Shown piece by piece: positions 13,773 to 21,706 of a stretch of DNA of 64,000 nt (position 1 is its first letter; each line of letters begins with the position of its first letter). Under the pieces are notes generated by a model. It ran no database searches, was not told the origin of the DNA, and was given only the letters and a program-made list of their open reading frames with translations. This stretch comes from JAAFHB01 sp963675995. GTDB taxonomy: Bacteria; Bacteroidota; Bacteroidia; Bacteroidales; Prolixibacteraceae. Both the position numbers and the translations under genes were made by a program. The stretch spans positions 2,046,001-2,110,000 of the forward strand of contig CAXXIY010000001.1 in the NCBI GenBank assembly GCA_963675995.2, in the 5' to 3' direction.

Positions 13773-14291
13773 ATGAGTAAGATGGCTATTTTTTTCGGAC
13801 CAGAAAAGGGCTCTGTTCACCGGGTTGCCAAATTATTGGCATCAAAAATGGAGAATCTAAAACCGGATCTGATCCTTGTTAATGAGGCGACAGCTGAAGA
13901 TTTGGAACGTTATGATACGATCATCTTCGGAATCTCAACAATCGGTCGTGATACCTGGGACCAGAAGTTCGGAAACGTCGATTGGTCAAAGTTTATGCCC
14001 ACAGTTACAGCATTTGATTTCACTGGTAAGAAAGTGGCTGTTTTTGGGTTAGGCGATCACATTACCTATGCATACCATTTTGTCAATTCAATGGGAATAT
14101 TGGCCAAGACTGTGATTAAAAACGGGGGACAGTTGCTGGGCAAAGTCAGTCCGGATGGTTATACGTTTCAGGATTCCGAGGCACTTGAGGCTGGTCTTTT
14201 TATGGGATTGCCTGTTGATGAGGATTTTGAACCTGAGCTGACCGAAGGTCGTTTGGACGAATGGGTTGCACAATTAAATAAAGAGTTTTGA
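13773..14291 (+). CDS. fldA: Flavodoxin
   Basis: A 172-residue FMN electron carrier of the long-chain type. Start chosen at ATG 13773, since the extra ten residues from an upstream ATG overlap the pheA stop region and are not family-like. The FMN phosphate loop is atypical but recognisable (FFGPEKGSVHRVAKLL); the isoalloxazine-binding loops are FGISTIGRDTWDQ and FGLGDHITYAYHFVN. The C-terminus has the ELTEGRLDEWVAQL helix. It lies 14 bases before the aminotransferase and upstream of a ferredoxin-type oxidoreductase, so it may exchange electrons with that complex; this is inference from position. Confidence 0.9.
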   Translation: MSKMAIFFGPEKGSVHRVAKLLASKMENLKPDLILVNEATAEDLERYDTIIFGISTIGRDTWDQKFGNVDWSKFMPTVTAFDFTGKKVAVFGLGDHITYAYHFVNSMGILAKTVIKNGGQLLGKVSPDGYTFQDSEALEAGLFMGLPVDEDFEPELTEGRLDEWVAQLNKEF

Positions 14292-14305
14292 ATCTGCGCA
14301 ATCCA

Positions 14306-15631
14306 ATGAATACTCCAATTAACCGCGACATTGTTGATAGAAAAATTGAAGAACTTCAGGTTCCTGACATTGGTAATGCTTCGATCAGGGAAATTGTTCA
14401 GTTAGTAAGTAGTATTGAGGCGGCAACAGGCGACAGATATGTCAGGATGGAGATGGGAATTCCCGGATTACCACCTTCAAAGATTGGTGTTGAAGCCGAG
14501 ATCGCAGCTTTGCGCAACAATGTTGCTGCGGCTTATCCCCAAATTGATGGTATCCAGCCGCTGAAAGATGAAGCTTCCCGGTTTGTAAAGCTATTCATGG
14601 ATATTGACGTCAAACCCGAAGGTTGTGTTCCTACAGTGGGATCAATGGAAGGGAGTTATGCTGCTTTTTTAGTCTCCGGAAGTTGTCGTAAAGAGAGAGA
14701 TACGGTATTGTTTATCGATCCCGGATTTCCTGTCCAGAAACAGCAATTGCTCGTAATGGGACAGAAATACGAAACATTTGATGTGTTTGATTTTCGCGGT
14801 GTGAAACTGCGTGAAAAGATTGAATCCTATTTATCAAAAGGAAATATCAGTTGCATTATCTATTCAAACCCCAATAATCCTTCCTGGATCTGTTTCAATG
14901 ATGAAGAATTGAAAATTATTGGAGATCTTGCAAATCAATACGATGTGGTTGTTATCGAAGACCTTGCCTATTTTGGGATGGACTTCAGAAATGACTTGTC
15001 AAAACCGGGTGTTCCCCCTTTCCAGGTGACAGTAGCCCGTTATACGGGAAACTATATTTTAATGATTTCCAGTTCCAAAGTCTTTTCATACGCGGGGCAA
15101 CGGATCGGAATGATGGTGATTTCAGATCAGTTATACCACCGCCATTTTCCGAACCTCGAGGAGCGATTAAAGGTTCATGGTTTTGGAAATGCAATTGTCC
15201 ACAGGGTACTCTACTCTTTGACATCGGGCACCTCTCATTCGTCACAATATGCACTTGCATCGATGTTTAAGGCAGCGAATGATGGCTTATTTGACTTTGT
15301 GGGCGAGGTGAAAGAGTATGGTGAAAAGGCGAAGATCATGAAGAAACTTTTTACCGATAACGGATTTAAAATTGTTTATGATACCGATCTTGGGCAACCT
15401 GTCGGAAACGGATTTTACTTTACCGTTGGTTATCCTGGCATGACCGGGGGTGAGTTACTGCACAAATTACTTTATTACGGAATCAGTGCGATTTCGTTAA
15501 GTAATACAGGCAGTACGAAAGAGGGATTGCGTGCATGTGTATCGCATGTAAAAAGGGAACAGTTTAGTGATCTGGAAATCAGATTACACCAATTTAATAC
15601 AGATTTTCCTGTAAATTCTGTGCAGGCCTGA
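14306..15631 (+). CDS. Class I/II pyridoxal-phosphate aminotransferase
   Basis: A 441-residue fold-type I aminotransferase. Start at ATG 14306 is preferred to the TTG at 14288 that overlaps flavodoxin. Visible features: the glycine-rich cofactor loop region SMEGSYAAFLV, the SNPNNPSW motif (near residue 190), VVIEDLAYFGMD with the pyridine-binding aspartate, and ILMISSSKVFSYAGQRIG with the Schiff-base lysine. Near the C-terminus the arginine in GLRACVSH binds substrate carboxylate. Lying directly after prephenate dehydratase, it probably transaminates phenylpyruvate (or another aromatic/aspartate pair) to the amino acid. Exact specificity is not visible. Confidence 0.85.
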   Translation: MNTPINRDIVDRKIEELQVPDIGNASIREIVQLVSSIEAATGDRYVRMEMGIPGLPPSKIGVEAEIAALRNNVAAAYPQIDGIQPLKDEASRFVKLFMDIDVKPEGCVPTVGSMEGSYAAFLVSGSCRKERDTVLFIDPGFPVQKQQLLVMGQKYETFDVFDFRGVKLREKIESYLSKGNISCIIYSNPNNPSWICFNDEELKIIGDLANQYDVVVIEDLAYFGMDFRNDLSKPGVPPFQVTVARYTGNYILMISSSKVFSYAGQRIGMMVISDQLYHRHFPNLEERLKVHGFGNAIVHRVLYSLTSGTSHSSQYALASMFKAANDGLFDFVGEVKEYGEKAKIMKKLFTDNGFKIVYDTDLGQPVGNGFYFTVGYPGMTGGELLHKLLYYGISAISLSNTGSTKEGLRACVSHVKREQFSDLEIRLHQFNTDFPVNSVQA

Positions 15632-15685
15632 TTGCGCCTGTATAGAATTCAGAAATGTTAATCAAATAATAAACATCAGATAAAG

Positions 15686-15916
15686 ATGGCAAAAGTCAAA
15701 GGGGCAGTGGTTGTGGACAATGATGTGTGTAAGGGGTGTAACCTTTGTGTGGTTGCATGTCCTACACAAACTTTGGCGCTTAATCGCAACGTAAACAATA
15801 AGGGGTATCACTATTCCTACATGGAAAATCCTGAAAACTGCACCGGTTGTACAAATTGTTCAACTGTTTGCCCCGATAGTTGTATCACCGTCTACCGGCT
15901 TAAAGTCGAAGCGTAA
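15686..15916 (+). CDS. korD: 2-oxoacid:ferredoxin oxidoreductase, 4Fe-4S (delta) subunit
   Basis: A 76-residue ferredoxin-like subunit with two 4Fe-4S motifs: CKGCNLCVVACP near residue 18 and CTGCTNCSTVCP near residue 52, the standard C-x2-C-x2-C-x3-C-P pattern. It passes electrons from the thiamine site of the complex to external ferredoxin or flavodoxin. First gene of a four-gene run in the order delta, alpha, beta, gamma with gaps of 2-24 bases. Confidence 0.9.
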   Translation: MAKVKGAVVVDNDVCKGCNLCVVACPTQTLALNRNVNNKGYHYSYMENPENCTGCTNCSTVCPDSCITVYRLKVEA

Positions 15917-15939
15917 AAAGTACTATAAAAATCCTGAAT

Positions 15940-17025
15940 ATGGGTGAGTTAAGATTAATGAAAGGGAATGAGGTAATTGCTGAAGCAGCAATTCGCTGTG
16001 GTTGTGATGCCTATTTCGGATACCCGATAACCCCTCAGTCTGAGGTGATGGAAACCTTGATGGCTTTGCGTCCATGGGAGGATTCCGGCATGGTTGTTTT
16101 ACAGGCAGAGAGTGAAATTGCCTCCATTCATATGGTATATGGAGCTGCGGGATCAGGGAAACGGGTAATGACCTCCTCCTCCAGTCCCGGTATTAGCCTT
16201 ATGGCAGAAGGAATTTCCTATATGGCAGGAGCTGAACTGCCCTGTGTGATTGTTAATGTTCAGCGCGGAGGACCAGGGCTTGGAACTATCCAGCCTTCTC
16301 AGGCAGATTATAACCAGGCGACCAAGGGTGGGGGGCATGGCGACTATTCTCTGCTTGTTCTTGCTCCGGCTTCAGTTCAGGAGATGCACGATTTTGTGAT
16401 CCTTGGATTTGACCTGGCCTTTAAATATCGTAATCCCGTGATGATTCTTGCTGATGGTGTGATCGGACAGCTGATGGAGAAGGTGGAGCTGATTGACAAG
16501 CGTCCACGCTGGACAAAAGAACAGATCCTCGAAATTTCGGGCAATTGGGCTACGACAGGAAAATCCTCGGGACGTAAAAAACATATTATTACTTCTCTGG
16601 AGTTGGATTCTTACAAGATGGAACAGAATAACATTACGCTTCAGGAGAAATATCATCAGATGCGTGAGAAGGAGGTCCGCTTTGAAGCGATCGATTGTGA
16701 GGATGCTGAATATATATTGGTGGCCTTTGGTTCGGCAGCCCGGATCTGCCAGAAAACGGTACAGATTGCCCGTAAAAAAGGGGTGAAGGTGGGTTTAATA
16801 CGACCGATTACACTTTTCCCTTTCCCGGTGAAAATTATTGCTTCGTTTGCCCCAAAAGTAAAAGGGTTTCTCGCAATTGAATTTAATGCAGGACAGATGG
16901 TGAATGATATCCGTTTGGCTGTTAATGGAGTAACAAAGGTTGAATATTTTGGGAGAATGGGTGGAATTGTTCCTACACCAGATGAGGTTGAGGTTGCACT
17001 CGAACAAAAACTTATAAAAGGATAG
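15940..17025 (+). CDS. korA: 2-oxoacid:ferredoxin oxidoreductase, alpha subunit
   Basis: The 361-residue alpha subunit carries the pyrimidine-binding domain: the segment GCDAYFGYPITPQSEVMETL matches the YPITPSS-type motif near residue 28, and AESEIASIHMVYGAAGSGKRVMTSSSSPG follows. The conserved VNVQRGGPGLG and TKGGGHGDYS stretches are those of the 2-oxoglutarate/2-oxoisovalerate (KorA/VorB) branch rather than pyruvate oxidoreductase. The C-terminal domain II (VGLIRPITLFPFP) is present. The substrate (2-oxoglutarate, branched or aromatic 2-oxoacid) cannot be decided from sequence. Confidence 0.9.
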   Translation: MGELRLMKGNEVIAEAAIRCGCDAYFGYPITPQSEVMETLMALRPWEDSGMVVLQAESEIASIHMVYGAAGSGKRVMTSSSSPGISLMAEGISYMAGAELPCVIVNVQRGGPGLGTIQPSQADYNQATKGGGHGDYSLLVLAPASVQEMHDFVILGFDLAFKYRNPVMILADGVIGQLMEKVELIDKRPRWTKEQILEISGNWATTGKSSGRKKHIITSLELDSYKMEQNNITLQEKYHQMREKEVRFEAIDCEDAEYILVAFGSAARICQKTVQIARKKGVKVGLIRPITLFPFPVKIIASFAPKVKGFLAIEFNAGQMVNDIRLAVNGVTKVEYFGRMGGIVPTPDEVEVALEQKLIKG

Positions 17026-17027
17026 TT

Positions 17028-17840
17028 ATGTCTGTCTTAGCTGGAAGAATTAACGAAATTATTAAACCGGAGAATCTGGTTTATGCCAAATCGCCACTGT
17101 TGAATGACGATTTAATGCATTATTGTCCCGGGTGCAGTCATGGCGTAGTACATCGGTTGATTGCCGAGGTGATCCATGAGATGGGAATACAGGAGGAGAC
17201 CATCGGAGTCTCACCCGTAGGATGTGCTGTCTTTGCCTATAACTATATCGATATTGACTGGCAGGAAGCTGCTCATGGGCGTGCTCCCGCTGTGGCTACA
17301 GGAATCAAACGGATAATGCCCGAAAAATATGTGTTCTCGTACCAGGGAGATGGTGATCTTGCGGCAATCGGTACCGCAGAGACTTTTCATGCCGTAAACC
17401 GGGGGGAAAATATCGTGATGATCTTTATCAATAACGCGATTTACGGAATGACTGGTGGTCAGATGGCACCCACAACCCTTGTTGGACAGGTTACTTCAAC
17501 TACACCTTATGGCCGGAATGTGGATCTGAATGGATATCCATTAAGAATTACTGAGTTATTGGCGCAGTTGCCTGGTGCGGCTTATGTAACACGTCAGAGC
17601 GTTCAGACTCCTGCAGCGGTACGAAAAGCAAAAAAGGCGATCCGTAAAGCGTTTGAATTACAGGCACAAAAAGTTGGTACTGCATTCGTTGAAATTGTAT
17701 CTACCTGCAGTTCTGGCTGGAAACTGAGTCCTGTTGCTTCGAATAAATGGATGGAGGAAAATATGTTTCCGCAATATCCTTTGGGTGATCTCAAGGACAC
17801 CGGTCGTGCTGACGCGAATTTATACAGTGTCAAAGGTTAA
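17028..17840 (+). CDS. korB: 2-oxoacid:ferredoxin oxidoreductase, beta (thiamine-diphosphate) subunit
   Basis: The 270-residue beta subunit binds thiamine diphosphate. It shows the YCPGCSHGVVHRLIAEV cluster-proximal region, the PVGCAVF motif, HGRAPAVATGIKR, and the cofactor signature FSYQGDGDLAAIG followed about 30 residues later by INNAIYGMTGGQMAPTT. Starts two bases after the alpha subunit stop, so expression is coupled. Confidence 0.92.
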   Translation: MSVLAGRINEIIKPENLVYAKSPLLNDDLMHYCPGCSHGVVHRLIAEVIHEMGIQEETIGVSPVGCAVFAYNYIDIDWQEAAHGRAPAVATGIKRIMPEKYVFSYQGDGDLAAIGTAETFHAVNRGENIVMIFINNAIYGMTGGQMAPTTLVGQVTSTTPYGRNVDLNGYPLRITELLAQLPGAAYVTRQSVQTPAAVRKAKKAIRKAFELQAQKVGTAFVEIVSTCSSGWKLSPVASNKWMEENMFPQYPLGDLKDTGRADANLYSVKG

Positions 17841-17864
17841 TTTCCATTTCAAAAAACACAAAAA

Positions 17865-18416
17865 ATGACTGAAGAAATCATCATAGCAGGATTTGGAGGA
17901 CAAGGAGTTCTTTCAATGGGAAAAATTCTTGCTTACTCTGGCGTAATGCAGGATCAGGAAGTGGCCTGGTTTCCATCTTACGGTCCTGAGATGAGAGGTG
18001 GTACTGCCAATGTTACTGTTATCCTTAGCGATGAACGGATCAGCTCTCCTGTTCTCCACGAATTTGATACGGCCATTATCCTTAATCAACAATCGATGAC
18101 CAAATTCGAATCACGTGTAAAACCAGGTGGTACACTTATCTATGATCCCAACGGGATTGTTGTACATCCTTCCCGAAAGGATATTAATATTTTGAGAGTT
18201 GAAGGTTCGAGACTCGCAGTTGAGATGGGCAATCCGCTGACTTTTAATATGATTGTCCTTGGGGCTTTTTTAAAGGCTAAACCTGTGATCAAACTGGAGA
18301 ATGTGAAGAAGGGGCTTGAGAAATCGTTACCGGAAAGACATCATAAACTTATTCCGCTTAATCTTTCAGCCATCGAAATCGGACAGCAAAATCTCGAGGT
18401 GGTGCAGAAAGTGTAA
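17865..18416 (+). CDS. korC: 2-oxoacid:ferredoxin oxidoreductase, gamma subunit
   Basis: The 183-residue gamma subunit binds coenzyme A in this enzyme family. It begins with the typical IIIAGFGGQGVLSMGKIL and has SYGPEMRGGTANVTVILSD, both signature stretches. Last gene of the korDABC run; no strong terminator is seen in the 250 bases before the convergent DUF4294 gene. Confidence 0.92.
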   Translation: MTEEIIIAGFGGQGVLSMGKILAYSGVMQDQEVAWFPSYGPEMRGGTANVTVILSDERISSPVLHEFDTAIILNQQSMTKFESRVKPGGTLIYDPNGIVVHPSRKDINILRVEGSRLAVEMGNPLTFNMIVLGAFLKAKPVIKLENVKKGLEKSLPERHHKLIPLNLSAIEIGQQNLEVVQKV

Positions 18417-18671
18417 AATGGGCATAGGCTGCCTGATGATTAGACTCTTAGGGGAAGCGATAGGCTATCAAGTCTTTTAGGTTTTAGGGAGTGCAGGGTG
18501 TTGGGAATCGATTTTGATTGTTTTTCCAATAAGATCACTCACTGATGGTACACCTGAGATTGAAGTAATCGGAAAGAAATATTGTTTACCGTTTAAAAGA
18601 TTCTGAGCGAGACTAAAAATATTTGATTCTCCTTCGGAGGGAAGTGGATTGTTTCTTGGCAAACTAACAGC

Positions 18672-19265
18672 CTAAATAATTCCCGAATCGATTTGCTGGA
18701 CAATATATTCGATCATGCGGTCTTCATTGGCTGCATCGTATTCCGATTTCAGGTTATGTCCAAAGAGACGGGCAATGCCTTGCCAGAAGAATGCACTGAA
18801 TCCTCCTTTAAACTCTTTGATAATTTCATATGACGATTGACCGGTTTCACGATCGATTAGTTTTATAAGTATCCGCCCCTGCGAGACCGACATGGTACGG
18901 ATCTGAGTTTCAAATTCCGCAAAAAGATCCTTTTCAATTTTTTTGACGTAATCCTTCCGTTCGCGCTCGCTCTTAAAAGTCATATAAACACTGTTGTATT
19001 CTTTGAGTCTTAGAGCGGCAACTTTGGCAATGGGATATACTTTTAAGACTCTCATCTCCAAAACCGTATATTGGTGCAGCATTCTGCGCGGCATATCTTT
19101 CTGCTGTGGGTAGACCAAGATCTCGGGCAATTGTACATGCATTATGGAATCAGATATAGTAATAAGCTCCTGACTGTCATATTGATATGGTGGCCGATCT
19201 TTAACCTGACCAATTCCCACTGATGGGAGTAACAATAAAACCAAATAACGAAACCATTTCAACAT
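18672..19265 (-). CDS. DUF4294 domain protein, exported
   Basis: A 197-residue protein of a family found in Bacteroidota with unknown function. Start at the ATG at 19265, which is followed at once by a signal peptide (LKWFRYLVLLLLPSVGIGQ); the start at 19292 would add nine charged residues before it. The DUF4294 core includes RMLHQYTVLEMRVLKVYPIA near residue 75, KERERKDYVKKIEKDLFAEFE-like helices and GRILIKLIDRETGQSSYEIIKEFKGGFSAFFWQGIARLFG. The conserved tryptophan/glycine segment at the end is typical. It is transcribed towards korC; a 61-residue open frame directly downstream (18477-18662) may be spurious. Confidence 0.85.
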   Translation of the reverse strand: MLKWFRYLVLLLLPSVGIGQVKDRPPYQYDSQELITISDSIMHVQLPEILVYPQQKDMPRRMLHQYTVLEMRVLKVYPIAKVAALRLKEYNSVYMTFKSERERKDYVKKIEKDLFAEFETQIRTMSVSQGRILIKLIDRETGQSSYEIIKEFKGGFSAFFWQGIARLFGHNLKSEYDAANEDRMIEYIVQQIDSGII

Positions 19266-19374
19266 CCCTTCTATCCTCTTAGTTGACCCCAAAAATAGTA
19301 AAGGATTGGTTAGTCGATACTACTTTTCACGTTATTAAATTCCAAATTTTTCGAATTCGCGATTTGTAAAAAGG

Positions 19375-19382
19375 TATATTTG
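19375..19382 (+). promoter_or_regulatory. Bacteroidota -7 element before arginine deiminase
   Basis: TATATTTG matches the TAnnTTTG element and lies 41 bases before the ATG at 19423. No good TTG -33 element at 19-21 bp spacing was found, so the match is partial. Confidence 0.5.
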
Positions 19383-19422
19383 TAAAAAATGATTCAATAA
19401 ACCTTTTGACTGCATTAGAATA

Positions 19423-20694
19423 ATGGAAAAAATTAAGGTTGGGGTATACTCTGAAATCGGGTTATTGGAAGGGGTCATCCTTCATACTCCAGGTCATGAA
19501 ATCGAGAATATGACGCCGGAGAATGCTGAAAGGGCGCTCTATAGCGACATTTTAAATCTCTCGGTAGCTACAAAAGAGTATGTTCAGTTGAAAGGTGTTT
19601 TGGAAAAAGTGACCCGCACTTTTGAGGTGAAGGATTTGTTAACTGTGATGCTTGATAATGACAAGTTCAAGGAGGATCTGGTACGCAGGATTTGTCTGCA
19701 GGAAGATGCTGCAGCCGAAACAGGATTATTACTGGATACTCCTGCACCAATGCTTACTCGCCAACTTATCGAAGGGGTTGTACTTAAACGCGATAATCTG
19801 ACCCGTTTTCTTAGTAAGGAACGCTATTCGATGCGTCCTTTACACAATTTTCTATTTACCCGCGATGCCTCCATGACCGTTTGGGATGAGGTACTGATCG
19901 GTAAGATGGCCAGTAAAGTACGTGAACGTGAGCCAATCATTATGGAGGCAATCTTTAAAAATCATCCGGCTTTTGAGGTTAAAACGATCAACCCCGCCTC
20001 ACTATCCGGAATTGCAGGTAGTCTTCCAAATGCGACGATTGAAGGGGGCGATGTTCTGATTGCCAGCGAAGATGTACTGGTCATTGGTACTGGCTCACGA
20101 ACCTCAACAAACGGGATAGACTATCTGATTGATGTGATCAGGGCAAAAAAGACAAGCCTGAAACACATTATTGTCCAGGAGCTTCCCGATAGTCCGGAAT
20201 CATTTATTCACCTGGATATGACTTTCACCTTTCTGGATAAGAATACCTGCATGGTATACGAACCTTTGATCCTTAAAAACAATAAATTTCATGCCATACA
20301 CATTACCATTGATAATGGGGAGGTTATTCAGATCAAACAACGAAAAAACCTTTTAAAAGCGCTAAATAGTATAGGTTTTAATCTTGAACCGGTATTTTGC
20401 GGCGGCAAACAGGATCCCTGGATCATGGAACGCGAACAATGGCACAGCGGCGCTAATTTCTTTGCTTTTGAGCCAGGTAAAGTGATTGGCTATGAGCGCA
20501 ATGATTATACGCTGGAGGAGATGAGCAAACATGGATTTGAGATTGTAAAGGCCATCGATTTTATTGAAGACAAAGTTAATCTTAGCAGTATTCCAAAAGT
20601 GGTCATCACAATTCCTGGCGCCGAACTGGCCCGTGGTGGTGGTGGCGCCCGGTGTATGACCATGCCAATTTGCAGGCAAAAGGTTCATTGGTAA
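19423..20694 (+). CDS. arcA: Arginine deiminase
   Basis: Hydrolyses L-arginine to citrulline and ammonia. The 423-residue product has the family features in order: GVYSEIGLLEGVILHTPG at the N-terminus, LHNFLFTRDASMT (substrate region, near residue 145), ATIEGGDVLIASEDVLVIGTGSRT, the catalytic histidine stretch SFIHLDMTFTFLD near residue 268, and the nucleophilic cysteine in ELARGGGGARCMTMP near residue 412. Length and motifs are normal. No arcB, arcC or arginine/ornithine antiporter is adjacent, so it stands outside a classical arc operon. Confidence 0.93.
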   Translation: MEKIKVGVYSEIGLLEGVILHTPGHEIENMTPENAERALYSDILNLSVATKEYVQLKGVLEKVTRTFEVKDLLTVMLDNDKFKEDLVRRICLQEDAAAETGLLLDTPAPMLTRQLIEGVVLKRDNLTRFLSKERYSMRPLHNFLFTRDASMTVWDEVLIGKMASKVREREPIIMEAIFKNHPAFEVKTINPASLSGIAGSLPNATIEGGDVLIASEDVLVIGTGSRTSTNGIDYLIDVIRAKKTSLKHIIVQELPDSPESFIHLDMTFTFLDKNTCMVYEPLILKNNKFHAIHITIDNGEVIQIKQRKNLLKALNSIGFNLEPVFCGGKQDPWIMEREQWHSGANFFAFEPGKVIGYERNDYTLEEMSKHGFEIVKAIDFIEDKVNLSSIPKVVITIPGAELARGGGGARCMTMPICRQKVHW

Positions 20695-20952
20695 GCAATA
20701 TCTGGAAAGATGGGCTTTTACAGATAATTATATCCTTTGGCTATTAGCTGCTGGCAATGGACATTATGCAGACCTTACATTTAATCCTTAGTATTTACTA
20801 TAAAGATAGAAAAAATGAATAATCGGTTGACAAGGAATCAGACAGTTGCATGCAGCCTGTTGCCAGTTGCCGCTCCCCGGTTTCCAGTCGCTCACGATAG
20901 TCTCATAGAAATAAATATTACTAATCGTGTCAATTATTGAATCGAATCAACA

Positions 20953-21486
20953 ATGCGTAAATTAGATAACGAAGAGCTTTCACGACTTTCGGTCGGAGAT
21001 TTTAAACAGGCTGGTAAGAAGCCGATAGTTGTTGTACTTGACCATGTAAGAAGCTGTAATAATGTGGGTTCAATTTTCCGCACTTCAGATGCCTTTCTGG
21101 TTAACAAAATCTGTCTTTGCGGAATTACTGCCACACCCCCCGATAAAGAGATCCATAAAACGGCGCTTGGGGCTGAGAATTCTGTTGATTGGGCATATTA
21201 CCAAACAACAGAGGAGGCACTTGATATCCTTAAAAAGGAGGGTTATACGCTGATTGCCATCGAACAGGTAGAGGGGAGTATTGAATTGAATGATTATCAG
21301 CCTGAATTAAATGAAAAGCTGGCACTGGTCTTTGGCAACGAAGTAAAAGGGGTGCAGCAGGAGGTGGTCAATCTCTGCGATAAATCGATTGAAATTCCTC
21401 AGTTTGGAACCAAACACTCCTTTAATATTGCGGTAAGCGCAGGTATAGTACTTTGGGATTTATTTAATAAGTTGAAATTCAAATAA
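20953..21486 (+). CDS. TrmH/SpoU-family RNA 2'-O-methyltransferase
   Basis: A 177-residue SPOUT (knotted) methyltransferase. The three family motifs are present: VLDHVRSCNNVGSIFRTSDAF (motif 1, with the catalytic arginine), LALVFGNEVKGVQQEVV (motif 2) and IEIPQFGTKHSFNIAVSAGIVLWDLF (motif 3), which forms the S-adenosylmethionine-binding knot. No N-terminal RNA-binding extension is present. The nucleotide target (tRNA or rRNA) is not evident. Overlaps nothing; the region behind it contains a reverse-strand gene relic. Confidence 0.9.
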   Translation: MRKLDNEELSRLSVGDFKQAGKKPIVVVLDHVRSCNNVGSIFRTSDAFLVNKICLCGITATPPDKEIHKTALGAENSVDWAYYQTTEEALDILKKEGYTLIAIEQVEGSIELNDYQPELNEKLALVFGNEVKGVQQEVVNLCDKSIEIPQFGTKHSFNIAVSAGIVLWDLFNKLKFK

Positions 21487-21706
21487 ATTACTGCGAACAT
21501 CCGACTTTGTGCTCTCTCAATTGAACTGGCGAGTAAGGGGGCCTGAAATCCGTTAGCTGTTCCGGAGATCAGAATCAGGAGATTAAACAGTGCAAATGAT
21601 AGGACAATTCTGCCGGTTCTGATTCCAACTATCCTGACAGCGCAGGAAAGTGTAGTGATCAGGTTGATTACAAAGGTAAGAACGATAACAAAAAATAGCA
21701 GGAGGT
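21487..21706 (-). pseudogene. Remnant of an Amj-type (DUF2837) lipid II flippase gene
   Basis: The reverse strand reads without stops from the end of the kinase gene into the trmH 3' end: hydrophobic LLLFFVIVLTFVINLI, then AVRIVGIRTGRIVLSFALFNLL and GFQAPLLASSIERAQ. This matches the N-terminal part of the Amj family, in which VRI.GVRTGRIA.SFALFN and QAP.LA are signatures. Only about 70 residues of a roughly 260-residue protein remain. There is no good start codon, because the 5' side runs into the kinase coding end, and the 3' side runs into trmH. Hence a double-ended deletion relic. Confidence 0.65.

Noticed and set aside
18477..18662. 61-residue protein downstream of the DUF4294 gene
   Set aside because: Position 9 bases after the stop is suggestive, but the product has no known motif and the region is otherwise noncoding; left uncalled.
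20695..20952. Small RNA or tRNA between arcA and trmH
   Set aside because: No cloverleaf, terminator stem or conserved promoter could be identified.
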